NCBI RefSeq assembly: GCF_000576425.1
Contig: NZ_KK069988.1
Location: 601,976 to 665,975, forward strand
Direction: 5' to 3'
From: Brachybacterium phenoliresistens
Lineage (GTDB): Bacteria > Actinomycetota > Actinomycetes > Actinomycetales > Dermabacteraceae
Length of the DNA: 64,000 nucleotides
The number at the start of each line of letters is the position of its first letter. Within the stretch, counting starts at the first letter, position 1. Positions 1 through 9,476 of the stretch are shown here, piece by piece. The notes under the pieces were generated by a model. It was not told the DNA's origin. It worked only from the letters and a program-made list of their open reading frames with translations, and did no database searches. The position numbers were made by a program, and so were the translations under genes.

Positions 1-658
1 CGGCCGCCCCAATGCCACGCAGGTCGGCACGCTCGTCTGGCTGTCCAGCGAGCTCATGTTCTTCGCCGGCCTGTTCGCGATGTTCTTCACGCTGCGCGCG
101 ATGGCTCCGGAGACCTTCTACGAGGGCGAGGGGCACTTCACCCACGGCTTCGCGATGGTCAACACCGCGATCCTGGTGTTCAGCTCCGTCACCTGCCAGA
201 TGGGCGTGTGGATGGCCGAGGGCCACCTCCCCTGGACCGGCAGCTTCGAGCCGCGGCGCCGCCGCACCGGGTCGATCTTCAACCTCGCGGGCTGGGGCAT
301 GGTCGAGTGGTACACGCTCACCTTCGTCCTGGGCTCCGTGTTCGTCGCCGGCCAGGCCTACGAGTACACCGAGCTCATCCACCACGGCGTGACGCTGTCC
401 TCCTCGCCGTTCGGCTCGGTCTTCTACCTCTCGACCGGCTTCCACGGCCTGCACGTGGTCGGCGGCCTGATCGCCTTCCTGTTCGTCCTCGCCCGTGCCT
501 TCGCCGCGGAGAAGTTCACGCACCACGAGCAGGTCAGCGCCATCTGCATCTCCTACTACTGGCACTTCGTGGATGTCGTGTGGATCGGCCTGTTCAGCAT
601 CGTGTACCTGCTCGACCCGATCATGGGCCACGTCCCGTGGAACCTCTCGGTCTTCTGA
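1..658 (+). CDS. ctaE: Cytochrome c oxidase subunit III (5' end outside window)
   Basis: Subunit III of the aa3-type haem-copper oxidase, a membrane subunit that stabilises the catalytic core. The frame is open from base 2, giving 218 visible residues. The first lie around [18 protein letters not shown], close to the usual N-terminus of actinobacterial CtaE, so probably only 10-20 residues are missing. About five hydrophobic segments are visible, and FHGLHVVGG and [10 protein letters not shown] are characteristic of the family. The ATG at 56 is internal to the first membrane segment and is not the start. The stop is 67 bases before the likely qcrC start, in the usual actinobacterial ctaE-qcrC-qcrA-qcrB order, so the four are probably co-transcribed and assemble into one bc1-aa3 supercomplex. 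Confidence 0.95.
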   Translation, partial: GRPNATQVGTLVWLSSELMFFAGLFAMFFTLRAMAPETFYEGEGHFTHGFAMVNTAILVFSSVTCQMGVWMAEGHLPWTGSFEPRRRRTGSIFNLAGWGMVEWYTLTFVLGSVFVAGQAYEYTELIHHGVTLSSSPFGSVFYLSTGFHGLHVVGGLIAFLFVLARAFAAEKFTHHEQVSAICISYYWHFVDVVWIGLFSIVYLLDPIMGHVPWNLSVF

Positions 659-725
659 TGCCGCCCGCCGCCGCCCCGCATCTCCTCAGCTCCCCACGCC
701 CCACCCACGAATCGAGGTCCACACC

Positions 726-1526
726 GTGAAGGCACTCGCCGCGCGCCGTCATCATCCGATGGCGCTACTCGTGATCCTGTTGCTCGCGCTGGTCGCGACC
801 GGTGGGCTCTACGCCGCCTTCCAGCCCCGGACCGCGCAGGCCGAGACGTACACCGCCGACGACATCCAGCAGGGCGAGGCCCTGTTCCTGGCCAACTGCG
901 CGACCTGCCACGGCCGCAGCGGCGAGGGCCTCCAGGATGCCGACGGCAACACCCTCGGCCCGTCGCTGATCGGCGTGGGCGCCGCCGCCGTCGACTTCCA
1001 GGTCGGCACCGGCCGCATGCCCATGGAGAACTCCGGCGCGCAGGCGTGGCGCAAGCCGCCGCAGATGAACGAGGAGCAGACCCGGCAGCTGTCGGCGTAC
1101 GTCGCCTCGCTCGGCCCCGGCCCGTCGCTGCCCGACGAGCAGTACCTCGACCCCGCCAACGGCGACGCCACCAAGGGCGGCGAGATCTTCCGCATCAACT
1201 GCGCCATGTGCCACAACGCCGCCGGCGCCGGCGGTGCCCTGACCCGAGGCAAGTTCGCGCCCACGCTCGACGGCGTGGAGCCGAAGCATGTCTACGAGGC
1301 CATGGAGACCGGGCCCCAGAACATGCCCGTCTTCAACGACGACAACCTGACCGCGCAGGACAAGAACGACGTCATCGCGTACCTGCATGCGCTCGAGGAG
1401 AACGGCTCGCCCGGCGGCCTGTCCCTCGGCTCCCTGGGCCCCGTCACCGAGGGCCTGTACGCGTGGACCATCATCCTGTCCCTGCTGACCGCCTGCGCCG
1501 TGTGGCTGGGGGCGAAGGCCAAGTGA
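726..1526 (+). CDS. qcrC: Dihaem cytochrome c subunit of cytochrome bc1 complex
   Basis: Dihaem c-type cytochrome that replaces cytochrome c1 plus a soluble cytochrome c in actinobacteria and passes electrons from the Rieske protein to CtaC. The product has 266 residues. An N-terminal membrane anchor spans about residues 12-32. Two haem-binding motifs follow, CATCH at 58-62 and CAMCH at 159-163. Candidate axial methionines are in GRMPM (98/100) and QNMPVF (200). A C-terminal membrane helix spans about 240-262. I chose GTG 726 because GAGG at 714-717 sits 8 bases upstream; the frame is open further upstream but that part overlaps ctaE and has no family character. ATG 759 would shorten the anchor. 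The stop overlaps the qcrA start. Confidence 0.95.
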   Translation: MKALAARRHHPMALLVILLLALVATGGLYAAFQPRTAQAETYTADDIQQGEALFLANCATCHGRSGEGLQDADGNTLGPSLIGVGAAAVDFQVGTGRMPMENSGAQAWRKPPQMNEEQTRQLSAYVASLGPGPSLPDEQYLDPANGDATKGGEIFRINCAMCHNAAGAGGALTRGKFAPTLDGVEPKHVYEAMETGPQNMPVFNDDNLTAQDKNDVIAYLHALEENGSPGGLSLGSLGPVTEGLYAWTIILSLLTACAVWLGAKAK

Positions 1527-2593
1527 GCACCGAGATGACCGACAACCTCGACGGCACCACCCCTGCGAAGGGCGTCAGCGCCATCGCCCCCAAGGAGGGC
1601 GGCGGCTTCCCGAACCCGGGGCTGCCCCCGCACGTCCACCGCCAGGCGGACACCGACAAGCGCGCCGAGAAGCGCGCCGAGAAGATCGTCGCGGGCATGT
1701 TCGTGCTCTCGATCCTGGGCACGGTCCTGTTCATCGCCTCGTACTTCGTCTTCACTCCGATGGACACGAACCTCCTCGCGGAGGGCGGCACGCTGCGCGC
1801 CGTCTTCTGGTCCAATCTGTTCACGGGCCTCGGCCTGGCGATCGCGGTGTTCTTCATCGGCGCCGCGGCCGTGCACTGGGCCAAGACCCTCATGCCCGAC
1901 GACGAGATGGTCGAGGAGCGGCACGCCACCCGCAGCTCCGACGAGTCGCGCGATCGCGCGGTGGAGATCATCACCGGCGGCCTGCAGGAGTCCGGCATCG
2001 CCCGCCGCCCCGTGATCGTCACCGCCATGGTCGGAGCGCTCGCCGCGCTGCCCATCGCCGTGCTGGCGCCGCTGTCGACCCTGGGCCCGCTGCCCGGGAA
2101 CAAGCTGCACCACACCTTCTGGAAGCCGGGCATGCGCCTGACCCGCGACCATGACGGCACGCCCATCCGGGCCGACGAGGTCGCCATGAACTCGATCTTC
2201 CACGTGATGCCCGAGGGCCTGACCGAGGAGACGCCCCACTTCCTCAACGAGCGCGCGAAGGCGGCCGCGGTCATCGTCCGCATCGACCCGGCCATCGGCA
2301 AGAACGAGGAGAGCCTGGCCAACGGCCACCAGGGCATCCTCGCCTTCTCGAAGATCTGCACGCACGTGGGCTGCCCCGTGGCGCTGTACGAGCAGCAGAC
2401 CCACCACATGCTGTGCCCGTGCCATCAGTCGACGTTCGACGTCACCGATGCCGCGAAGGTGATCTTCGGCCCCGCCCACCGCCCGCTCCCCCAGCTGCCG
2501 ATCGAGGTCGACGCCGAGGGCTACCTGGTGGCCACGGGCGACTTCCCCGAACCGATCGGCCCCAGCTTCTGGGACCTCCACAAGGACAAGTGA
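1523..2593 (+). CDS. qcrA: Rieske iron-sulfur subunit of cytochrome bc1 complex
   Basis: Rieske 2Fe-2S protein that takes electrons from menaquinol at QcrB and hands them to QcrC. The product has 356 residues. The N-terminal part holds three hydrophobic segments, the three-helix anchor typical of actinobacterial QcrA rather than the single helix of proteobacteria. The C-terminal Rieske domain shows CTHVGC (279-284) and CPCHQS (298-303). C279, H281, C298 and H301 are the expected cluster ligands, and C284/C300 the expected disulfide. The GTG start overlaps the qcrC stop by four bases (GTGA), which implies translational coupling. qcrB begins four bases after the stop. Confidence 0.95.
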   Translation: MSTEMTDNLDGTTPAKGVSAIAPKEGGGFPNPGLPPHVHRQADTDKRAEKRAEKIVAGMFVLSILGTVLFIASYFVFTPMDTNLLAEGGTLRAVFWSNLFTGLGLAIAVFFIGAAAVHWAKTLMPDDEMVEERHATRSSDESRDRAVEIITGGLQESGIARRPVIVTAMVGALAALPIAVLAPLSTLGPLPGNKLHHTFWKPGMRLTRDHDGTPIRADEVAMNSIFHVMPEGLTEETPHFLNERAKAAAVIVRIDPAIGKNEESLANGHQGILAFSKICTHVGCPVALYEQQTHHMLCPCHQSTFDVTDAAKVIFGPAHRPLPQLPIEVDAEGYLVATGDFPEPIGPSFWDLHKDK

Positions 2594-2597
2594 TCAC

Positions 2598-4268
2598 GTG
2601 ACGACCACGACTCCCTCCTCCCAGAAGCAGGACGCGCAGCCCGGTCGCGTGGCACGGCTCGGCGCCGTGGGCGGCGACTGGCTGGACCAGCGCACCGCCG
2701 GCGGCGGCCTGGTCAAGTTCCTCGGCCGGAAGATCTTCCCGGACCACTGGTCCTTCATGTTCGGCGAGGTGGCGCTGTACAGCTTCGTCATCCTGCTGGT
2801 CTCCGGCACGTTCCTGACGATGTTCTTCGTCCCCTCGATGGACGAGGTCGTCTACGACGGCGTGTACGGGCCGATGCAGGGCGCGCACATGTCGCGCGCC
2901 TTCGAGTCGACGCTTCATCTCTCCTTCGAGGTCAAGGGCGGGCTGCTGTTCCGCCAGATGCACCACTGGGCCGCGCTGGTGTTCATGGTCGCGATCTTCG
3001 TGCACATGTTCCGCGTGTTCTTCACCGGTGCGTTCCGCAAGCCCCGTGAGCTTAACTGGCTCGTCGGCTTCTCCCTGATGGTCCTGGGCATGGTCGCCGG
3101 CTTCTCCGGCTACTCCCTCCCCGACGACGTGCTCTCCGGCAACGGCCTGCGCGTGGTCGACGGCCTCATGAAGGGCATCCCGATCGTCGGGACCTACCTC
3201 TCCATGCTGCTGTTTGGCGGCGAGTTCCCCGGGCACGACATCATCCCGCGTCTGTTCACGATCCACATCCTGCTGGTGCCTGCCGCCATCCTCGGACTGA
3301 TCGCGATCCACCTGACGCTGCTGGTGCTGTCCAAGCACACCCACTACCCCGGGCCGGGCCGCACCGACCGCAACGTCGTCGGCTTCCCCGTCTTCCCGGT
3401 GTACGCGGCCAAGGCCGGCGGGTTCTTCTTCCTCGTCTTCGGGATCATCACCCTGATCTCGGCGACCACGGCGATCAACGCGGTGTGGATCTACGGGCCG
3501 TACGACCCCTCCCCCGTGTCCGCGGGCTCGCAGCCGGACTGGTACATGCTGTGGACCGACGGCGGCCTGCGCCTGATCCCGGGCTGGGAGTTCACGATCT
3601 TCGGCTACGTCATCTCGCTGAACATCCTGCTGCCGATGGCGATCTACGGCGGGCTGCTGGCCTTCCTCGCGCTCTACCCCTTCCTCGAGGCATGGGTGAC
3701 CGGGGACGACCGCGAGCACCACGTGCTGGACCTGCCGTACAACAACCCGGTGCGCACGGGCCTGGGCGTCGCCTGGATCACGATCTACCTGATCCTCGCC
3801 CTCGGCGCGACCAACGACCTCATCGCCCTCAAGCTGCACCTGTCGATCAACGACCTCACCTGGTTGTTCCGCGTCTCGATCTTCGTGGCGCCGGTGCTCG
3901 TCTTCTACATCACCAAGAGACTGTGCATCGCCATGCAGCGCCACAAGCGCGGGCTGGCTCTGCACGGCGTGGAGACGTCGAAGGTGGTCCGCATGCCCAA
4001 CGGGGAGATGCTCGAGATCCACGAGCCGCTCAACGAGTACGACCGCTGGGTCCTCGTCCAGCACGACGACTTCCGTCCGCTCAAGGCCGGCAAGGGCGTC
4101 TCCGCGCTGCGGGCGAAGGCCACGAGCTTCTTCTTCAAGGACTACATCTCGCCGGTCACCCCGGCCGAGCTGCGCGAGGCCCTCGACCACGCGGCCCACG
4201 AGAAGCACGAGATCGATGCCGTCACCGGCGGGGACTACACGGTCCCCTCCGCGAAGGTCGGCCACTGA
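2598..4268 (+). CDS. qcrB: Cytochrome b subunit of cytochrome bc1 complex
   Basis: Integral membrane subunit carrying haems bL and bH and the menaquinol oxidation and reduction sites. The product has 556 residues, the long actinobacterial form with a C-terminal extension of roughly 150 residues after the last helices. Conserved features include HHWAALVFMVAIFVHMF with two haem-ligand histidines, and the GYSLPDD segment. The GTG start is four bases after the qcrA stop. A perfect 18-bp hairpin 20 bases after the stop ends the operon. In mycobacteria this subunit is the target of Q-site inhibitors; that is family knowledge and nothing here tests it. Confidence 0.95.
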   Translation: MTTTTPSSQKQDAQPGRVARLGAVGGDWLDQRTAGGGLVKFLGRKIFPDHWSFMFGEVALYSFVILLVSGTFLTMFFVPSMDEVVYDGVYGPMQGAHMSRAFESTLHLSFEVKGGLLFRQMHHWAALVFMVAIFVHMFRVFFTGAFRKPRELNWLVGFSLMVLGMVAGFSGYSLPDDVLSGNGLRVVDGLMKGIPIVGTYLSMLLFGGEFPGHDIIPRLFTIHILLVPAAILGLIAIHLTLLVLSKHTHYPGPGRTDRNVVGFPVFPVYAAKAGGFFFLVFGIITLISATTAINAVWIYGPYDPSPVSAGSQPDWYMLWTDGGLRLIPGWEFTIFGYVISLNILLPMAIYGGLLAFLALYPFLEAWVTGDDREHHVLDLPYNNPVRTGLGVAWITIYLILALGATNDLIALKLHLSINDLTWLFRVSIFVAPVLVFYITKRLCIAMQRHKRGLALHGVETSKVVRMPNGEMLEIHEPLNEYDRWVLVQHDDFRPLKAGKGVSALRAKATSFFFKDYISPVTPAELREALDHAAHEKHEIDAVTGGDYTVPSAKVGH

Positions 4269-4287
4269 CCGACGGATCACCCCTCAC

Positions 4288-4325
4288 GACGGCGGGCCCC
4301 GGGAACATTCCCGGGGCCCGCCGTC
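4288..4325 (+). terminator. Terminator of the ctaE-qcrCAB operon
   Basis: A perfect inverted repeat with 18-bp arms (4288-4305 and 4308-4325) around a 2-base centre begins 20 bases after the qcrB stop. A short U-poor tail follows, as is common in high-GC actinobacteria. Because it is symmetrical it could also stop transcripts from the convergent methyltransferase gene. Confidence 0.85.
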
Positions 4326-4615
4326 GTTCTGCGTCCATGCTCATGCTCCGCCGGCGCGCCCACCCGCGCACCGCCCCTCCCCCAGCGGGCGCGGACGCTC
4401 CACGGCGGCGCAGCCGACGCCACGTGGCGGCGCAGCCCCGGCCGGCGTCCCGCAGACAGGGAGCTGACCGTCCATGGCAGGGTGCCAGGGCCGATCACCA
4501 CGAGATGCGGCGCCAACAGTGGAATTACGCTGTTACAGCGCGAGATGCCGAAGTCTGCTGTGCTGTCCGTTCTCCCTGCAGAGCACCGTGAAGAGGCCGG
4601 CTCGGCCCCGCCGGA
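4326..4615. other. Gene-free stretch between qcrB and a methyltransferase gene
   Basis: No frame here has a family-like protein or a ribosome site. The region from about 4500 to 4560 is less GC-rich than its surroundings and holds a perfect 13-base palindrome, CGCTGTTACAGCG, at 4528-4540 (6-bp arms, 1-base centre). Its partner and role are unknown. Confidence 0.5.
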
Positions 4616-5377
4616 TCAGGTCTGCGGGGGCGCGAGGCGGTACACGCTCACGTGGCCGGCCGATTCGGCGGTGAAGGGGCTCTGCTGCCAGTCGGCCCAG
4701 CGGTCCTCGAGCTCGAAGCCGGCCAGCTGCGCCATGAGGTCCAGCTCGGAGGGCCAGATGTACCGATGCGGCGTGCGCGTGATGCGGGCGTCCCGGCTGC
4801 CGTCGACCTGCGGGTCGAAACGGATGTGATGCGAGATGAGCCTCTGGTCGAGCAGGTCGATGGTGTCCACGAGGAGGTACCCCTCCTCCGAGATCTCGAC
4901 GGTGCCCCGGTGGCCGGGGGCGAGCGCCCGCAGCTGCGGGACCCAGAGCTCGACGACGAAGCGTCCGCCGGGTGCGAGGTGGCGCGCGGCGTTGCGGAAG
5001 CAGGCGACCTGATGCTCCTGGGAGAGCAGGTTCGCGATGGTGTTGAAGACCAGGTAGACGAGGGAGTGCGCGCCGCCCGCGACGGCGGTGGTCATGTCGC
5101 CCTGCACGACCGGGATCTGCGCGGCGTCGACCTTCTCGCGCAGCCGCTCGAGCATGGCCTCGGACAGCTCGATGCCCTGCACGGGCACACCGGCGGCGCG
5201 CAGCGGGATCGCCACCCGCCCGGTCCCGATCGCGAGCTCCAGCGCGGAGCCGCCCTCGGCGAGACGTGCGAGCGTCTCGACGGTCGGTCCGAGGACCTCG
5301 GGGGCGAACATGCCTTCGCCGGGGGTGTCGTACTGCCGGGCGGCGTCCGTGTCCCAGAGCTTCTGCTGATCGATCAT
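4616..5377 (-). CDS. SAM-dependent methyltransferase, class I
   Basis: Predicted S-adenosylmethionine-dependent methyltransferase of unknown substrate, 253 residues. The Rossmann SAM-binding motif reads ALELAIGTGRVAIPL near residues 50-65. An acidic strand-2 end follows (VQGIELSEAML) and then a motif-II-like VQGDM. The fold resembles small-molecule methyltransferases of the UbiE/YrrT type, but nothing identifies the acceptor. I chose the ATG at 5377. An in-frame ATG at 5395 would add six residues; neither has a clear ribosome site. It is convergent with qcrB and lies between the two halves of the respiratory locus. A link to quinone or haem metabolism is possible but only by position. Confidence 0.75.
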   Translation of the reverse strand: MIDQQKLWDTDAARQYDTPGEGMFAPEVLGPTVETLARLAEGGSALELAIGTGRVAIPLRAAGVPVQGIELSEAMLERLREKVDAAQIPVVQGDMTTAVAGGAHSLVYLVFNTIANLLSQEHQVACFRNAARHLAPGGRFVVELWVPQLRALAPGHRGTVEISEEGYLLVDTIDLLDQRLISHHIRFDPQVDGSRDARITRTPHRYIWPSELDLMAQLAGFELEDRWADWQQSPFTAESAGHVSVYRLAPPQT

Positions 5378-5433
5378 GCGGCGATCGTCGCGCATCAACC
5401 GAGGAGAGCGCCACCGATTTGTCCGGCACCGGC

Positions 5434-5475
5434 TCCGGGCCCTCCCCGGAGCATTCCGGGCCCTCCCCGGAGCAT
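5434..5475. repeat. Tandem 21-bp duplication with hairpin potential
   Basis: Two identical 21-base units lie head to tail (5434-5454 and 5455-5475). Each can fold into a short hairpin (CCGGG...CCCGG). The pair lies between the small gene ending at 5561 and the methyltransferase start, so it may serve as a weak double terminator for the minus-strand gene. Confidence 0.7.
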
Positions 5476-5560
5476 CAGGACGCGGCGGCCGCGAGCAGGC
5501 ACGGCACGGGGCGTGGCCGCGACACGGCACAGGGCACACGAGGCGTGGCCGAGAGGACGC

Positions 5561-5836
5561 TCAGCGCCGCAGCAGGGCGCCGCGCCCGTCTCCCTGGGCC
5601 GGGCCTCCGCCTCGGACGCGGTGGACGAGGTAGCGGGCCGCGATGCGGCTCAGGCCGGGGCGTGCGGCCCGGAGGCGGCGGGCGGCGGCCCGGGGCTTCC
5701 GGGCGGCGTCGACGCCGGCGTCGTCGAGGACGTCGCGCGCCCAGGCGATCGCGCCCTCGAGCACGTCCGGCCCCGCGAACTGGACGGTGATCTGCTCCTC
5801 CGCCCGCTGGGCGGGGGTCGTGGACGGTCCGATCAT
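5561..5836 (-). CDS. Small protein of unknown function
   Basis: A 91-residue basic protein that I do not recognise. The first half (QITVQFAGPDVLEGAIAWARDVLDDAGVD) is predicted helix-rich. The second half is Arg/Ala-rich and basic (AARRLRAARPGLSRIAARYLVHRV), which could fit nucleic-acid or acidic-partner binding, but that is a guess. The ATG at 5836 has a strong ribosome site, AGGAGG, 9 bases upstream; this is the main evidence that the gene is real. It sits downstream of ctaF but past a terminator-like hairpin at 5904-5946, so it is probably transcribed on its own. Confidence 0.6.
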   Translation of the reverse strand: MIGPSTTPAQRAEEQITVQFAGPDVLEGAIAWARDVLDDAGVDAARKPRAAARRLRAARPGLSRIAARYLVHRVRGGGPAQGDGRGALLRR

Positions 5837-5903
5837 CGGGATGCGCCTCCTGGCCGCCGGGCCGCGCGAGGACGGCGCGGACTCGCAGAGCACGGTAGCA
5901 GAA

Positions 5904-5946
5904 CGGCTCAGGGCCGGGCACCTGTGCGGTGTCCGGCCCTGAGCCG
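5904..5946 (-). terminator. Terminator after ctaF
   Basis: Perfect 14-bp inverted repeat (5904-5917 with 5933-5946) and a 15-base loop. It is placed 40 bases downstream of the ctaF stop on the minus strand, so it likely ends the ctaC-ctaD-ctaF transcript. Confidence 0.8.
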
Positions 5947-5986
5947 TCGTCGCTCCCGCGCGGTGTGTCCGCGCCGGAGCGATCTG

Positions 5987-6403
5987 TCAGTGGGCGTGCT
6001 CGTTGCGGGAGAACTCCATCACCCAGCCGCAGACGCCGACGATCACGGGGATCATCCCGAGACCCAGCAGCCACCAGCCGACGGCGACACCGAGGAACGC
6101 CATCGCGCAGCCGATCGCTGCCCACAGCGGCCACCAGCTGTACGGCGCGAAGCTGCCCTGGACGCCGGCCTGGGCCGAGACCGGGGCGACCTCGTCCTCC
6201 TCCGGCTGGTTCGGGAACTTCTTGGCCGTGATCTGCGTGGTCAGGGCGATGAGGGCAGCCAGACCGGTGGCCATGAGCAGGGCCGGGAAGCCGACCGTCT
6301 CGATGCCCATCGGGGCGGCATATCCGGTCATCAGACCGTAGACGACCGCGGCGGCGAGGAAGAACAGCGCGAGGATCCAGAAGATCCGGGACGTGGTACG
6401 CAT
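5987..6403 (-). CDS. ctaF: Cytochrome c oxidase subunit IV, actinobacterial type
   Basis: Small membrane subunit of the actinobacterial aa3 oxidase, 138 residues. It has four hydrophobic segments at about residues 8-25, 36-56, 90-108 and 110-127, and the family's aromatic PYSWWPL segment before helix 3. It begins one base after the ctaD stop, so the two are translationally linked. The short, His-rich end (NEHAH) is typical. Its exact role in the complex is structural or regulatory and is not visible from sequence. Confidence 0.93.
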   Translation of the reverse strand: MRTTSRIFWILALFFLAAAVVYGLMTGYAAPMGIETVGFPALLMATGLAALIALTTQITAKKFPNQPEEDEVAPVSAQAGVQGSFAPYSWWPLWAAIGCAMAFLGVAVGWWLLGLGMIPVIVGVCGWVMEFSRNEHAH

Positions 6404-6404
6404 G

Positions 6405-8114
6405 TCAGTGAGCGCTCCTGTCGGTGGCGGCGACGAGCTCCGGCTCGAGCATGTGGTCTGCGGCGGCGACCTCCGGGTGGTGCAGGTCGAACGCGGGGCG
6501 CTCGGACCGCACGCGCGGCAGCGAGTGGAAGTTGTGGCGCGGCGGCGGGCAGGAGGTCGCCCACTCGAGGGAGGCGCCGTAGCCCCACGGATCGTCCTCG
6601 GTGACCTTCTCGCCCTTCATGTGCGTCACGACGACGTTGAGGATGAAGGGCAGGGTCGAGGCGCCGAGGATGAAGGCGCCCACGGTGGAGACCTGGTTCA
6701 TCCAGTCGAACTGGTCCTCGGCGAGGTAGTTGACGTAGCGGCGCGGTGCGCCCTCGACACCCAGCCAGTGCTGGATGAGGAACGTCATGTGGAAGCCGAT
6801 CATGAGCAGCCAGAAGTGGACGACGCCGATCTTCTCGCTGAGCTTGTAGCCGAACATCTTCGGCCACCAGAAGTAGAAGCCGGCGAACATCTCGAACGCG
6901 ACCGTGCCGAAGACGACGTAGTGGAAGTGCGCGACCACGAAGTACGTGTCCGAGAGGTGGAAGTCCAGCACGGGCGTCGAGAGGATGACACCGGTGAGGC
7001 CGCCGAAGAGGAAGGTCGTGAGGAAGCCGAGCGAGAAGAGCATCGGCGTCTCGAAGGTGACCGATCCTCGCCACATCGTGCCGACCCAGTTGAAGAACTT
7101 CACGCCCGTCGGCACGGCGATCAGCATCGTCATGAAGGCGAAGAACTCCAGCATGACGCCGCCGGTGGTGTACATGTGGTGCGCCCACACGGTCACCGAC
7201 AGGGCCGCGATCGCGATGGTCGCGAAGACCAGCGTCTTGTAGCCGAAGATCGGCTTGCGGCTGAACACCGGGAAGATCTCGGAGGCGATGCCGAAGAAGG
7301 GCAGCGCGAGGACGTACACCTCGGGATGGCCGAAGAACCAGAACAGGTGCTGCCACAGCAGGGAGCCGCCGTTGGCCGGGTTGAAGATCTGCGCGTCGAA
7401 CTTGCGGTCCGCACCGAGCGCGAACAGCGCCGCCGCCAGGGGCGGGAAGGCCATCAGCACCAGCAGCGCGGTGATGAGGATGTTCCAGGTGAAGATCGGC
7501 ATCCGGAACATGGTCATGCCGGGCATGCGCATGCACAGGATCGTGGTGATGAAGTTGACCGAGCCCAGGATCGTCCCGAAGCCCGACAAGCCGAGGCCGA
7601 AGACCCACAGATCACCGCCCAGGCCGGGGGTGAACGTCGTGTCCGACAACGGCGCGTACGCGAACCAGCCGAAGGACGCGGCGCCCTGCGGGGTGAGGAA
7701 TCCGGCCACCGCGATCAGGGAGCCGAACAGCGTCAGCCAGAAGGCGAACATGTTCAGGCGCGGGAACGCCATGTCGACCGCGCCGATCTGCAGCGGGACG
7801 AGGAAGTTGGCGAAGCCGTTGAACAGCGGCGTGCCGAACATCAGCAGCATGATCGTGCCGTGCATGGTGAACAGCTGGTTGTACTGGTCCTTGGAGACCA
7901 CGACCTGCAGGCCGGGCTCCCACAGCTCCGCGCGGATCATCAGCGCGAGGACGCCGCCGAAGCAGAAGAAGGCGAAGGCCATGCCCATGTAGAGCAGACC
8001 GATGACCTTGTGGTCGGTCGTGGTCAGCAGCGAGAAGAACTGCTTGCCCAGGTTCGTCTCCCGCCGAGGAAGGAAACGATCCGCTGACTGGGCGGTGGCG
8101 CTCTGCGTGCTCAC
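6405..8114 (-). CDS. ctaD: Cytochrome c oxidase subunit I
   Basis: Catalytic subunit of the aa3 oxidase, which reduces oxygen to water and pumps protons. It has 569 residues and about twelve membrane helices. The binuclear-centre motifs are intact: [12 protein letters not shown] with the CuB histidine and the tyrosine of the His-Tyr cross-link, [10 protein letters not shown] with two CuB histidines, and HFHYVVFG near the haem ligands. I chose GTG 8114, which overlaps the ctaC stop by four bases (GTGA). The reading frame is open for 250 codons upstream, but that part is the antisense-like shadow of ctaC. The ctaC-ctaD-ctaF order shows a single operon. Confidence 0.95.
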   Translation of the reverse strand: MSTQSATAQSADRFLPRRETNLGKQFFSLLTTTDHKVIGLLYMGMAFAFFCFGGVLALMIRAELWEPGLQVVVSKDQYNQLFTMHGTIMLLMFGTPLFNGFANFLVPLQIGAVDMAFPRLNMFAFWLTLFGSLIAVAGFLTPQGAASFGWFAYAPLSDTTFTPGLGGDLWVFGLGLSGFGTILGSVNFITTILCMRMPGMTMFRMPIFTWNILITALLVLMAFPPLAAALFALGADRKFDAQIFNPANGGSLLWQHLFWFFGHPEVYVLALPFFGIASEIFPVFSRKPIFGYKTLVFATIAIAALSVTVWAHHMYTTGGVMLEFFAFMTMLIAVPTGVKFFNWVGTMWRGSVTFETPMLFSLGFLTTFLFGGLTGVILSTPVLDFHLSDTYFVVAHFHYVVFGTVAFEMFAGFYFWWPKMFGYKLSEKIGVVHFWLLMIGFHMTFLIQHWLGVEGAPRRYVNYLAEDQFDWMNQVSTVGAFILGASTLPFILNVVVTHMKGEKVTEDDPWGYGASLEWATSCPPPRHNFHSLPRVRSERPAFDLHHPEVAAADHMLEPELVAATDRSAH

Positions 8115-9034
8115 TCCTGCTCCCCCTGCTTCTCGGTGCGCCCGTAGGCGTTGTCGTGGGCGGTCTCGCTGAGCTCGCGCATGTCCCATTCCTCGGCGTT
8201 GCGGTTCAGGTCCACGCTGAGCTGACCCTCGAGACCCTGGTCCCGGAGATCCTGGATGTGCTGGTCGTACTCGTCCTGCGGGACGACCTTCAGCACGAAG
8301 AGCATGTCCGAGTGGTACTCGCCGCACAGCTCGGCGCACTTGCCCTTGTAGGTGCCGACCTTCGTCGGGGTCACCTGGAAGCTCGTGCTGTGGCCGGGGA
8401 ACATGTCCTTCTTGTAGAGGAAGTCCGTGACCCAGAACGAGTGGATGACGTCGCGCGAGTCGAGCTTGAACTCGACCGTCTGGTCGACCGGCACGTACAG
8501 CACCGGGAGCGACTCCTCCGCCCCGGGGACGCCGGTCTCGAAGGACTGCACGCCCGCGGGCTCGTGGACGTCCTCGTCGACGTAGTTGAAGTCCCAGCTC
8601 CACTGCTTTGCCACGACGTTGATCGTCACGTCGGGCTCGGCGACGTGGTTCTCGATCGCCGTCATGTCCCGGTCCGTGAAGTAGAACAGCGTCATGATCA
8701 TGACCACGGGGACGAGGGTGAAGATCATCTCGAGCGGCACGTGGTAGCGCAGCTGCACCGGGTAGCCGGTGTCCGTGCGGCGGCGACGGTAGGCGATCGC
8801 GCACCAGATGGCCAGGCCCCAGACGATGAGGCCGACGATGAGCAGGGTGACCCACGAGCCGACCCACAGGTCGACGATGCGGCCTGTCTGGTTCGTGACT
8901 TCCTGGGTGGAATCGCCGGGGAGGAACCCGCGACGCTGCTCAGCCGTGCAGCCCGTCAGGGCGAGGCCCGCTAGCGCGATACCGGTCGCCACGCGGCGCA
9001 GGCGCCGGGGGCGGTGGGTGGCCTGGGGGATCAC
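8111..9034 (-). CDS. ctaC: Cytochrome c oxidase subunit II (lipoprotein)
   Basis: Subunit II, which carries the CuA centre that receives electrons from QcrC. The product has 307 residues. A basic N-terminus and hydrophobic stretch end in the lipobox ALTGC (Cys29), so it is a predicted lipoprotein. Two further membrane helices lie at about residues 52-75 and 95-118. The CuA site reads [15 protein letters not shown] with C233, C237, H241 and M244; the upstream histidine is in VIHSFWV. I chose GTG 9034 because GGAAGG lies 8 bases upstream and it gives a proper signal peptide. The frame continues 71 codons upstream without plausible protein. First gene of ctaC-ctaD-ctaF. Confidence 0.94.
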   Translation of the reverse strand: MIPQATHRPRRLRRVATGIALAGLALTGCTAEQRRGFLPGDSTQEVTNQTGRIVDLWVGSWVTLLIVGLIVWGLAIWCAIAYRRRRTDTGYPVQLRYHVPLEMIFTLVPVVMIMTLFYFTDRDMTAIENHVAEPDVTINVVAKQWSWDFNYVDEDVHEPAGVQSFETGVPGAEESLPVLYVPVDQTVEFKLDSRDVIHSFWVTDFLYKKDMFPGHSTSFQVTPTKVGTYKGKCAELCGEYHSDMLFVLKVVPQDEYDQHIQDLRDQGLEGQLSVDLNRNAEEWDMRELSETAHDNAYGRTEKQGEQE

Positions 9035-9418
9035 GTGGATGACCTTCCGCTCGTCGTCACCGACCCGGGCGATCCGCACGCCACCTGGGGAGATGGCGCA
9101 TGGCCCGCGGGGCGGGGATGGTACTCGATGTCCGTCGGGACGGGTCCCGGCGCGTGGTCCGCGAGCCGGCCCCGGAGCCCTGCCTCTCGCTCCCGGGATC
9201 CCGGGCGCGGCGCAGGAGCGGGTCCGCTCACGACACACCGTCATCATACGGTCTTCTCAGGGCGGACACAGCACGGACCCGCCGTCCGGACCGCCTGGGA
9301 ACCCCGCTGTGAGCATGCCGACTTCCGGCGCGCCGGCGTGGCGCCCCGGCTCGCGGCCGGAGACCACCCGCCCGCGGTGCTCGGCCGACGGATGAGCTCC
9401 CGGATGCCCGCAGACGAC
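9035..9418. other. Gene-free upstream region of ctaC
   Basis: About 380 bases with no supportable gene. It holds a perfect 14-base palindrome, CCCGGGATCCCGGG, at 9192-9205. A TATGAT hexamer at 9243-9248 (minus strand) is a possible -10 for ctaC and would give a 5' leader of about 200 bases. No convincing -35 stands 16-18 bases upstream of it. Confidence 0.4.
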
Positions 9419-9452
9419 GGACCCGCGGCCGGCAGAAGCCGACCGCGGGTCC
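9419..9452 (-). terminator. Terminator after the ErpA-like gene
   Basis: Hairpin with a 10-bp outer stem (9419-9428 with 9443-9452) and a short inner stem, 24 bases past the stop of the minus-strand gene at 9477. Confidence 0.75.
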
Positions 9453-9476
9453 GGGACGCGCGCGAGGGTGCGGGGC

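Noticed and set aside
4482..4829. Plus-strand frame of 115 codons beginning in the gene-free spacer
   Set aside because: Overlaps the methyltransferase in antisense, has no ribosome site and no recognisable protein.
8115..8867. Apparent 251-codon N-terminal extension of ctaD
   Set aside because: Shadow frame of ctaC; the CtaD family starts at GTG 8114, coupled to the ctaC stop.
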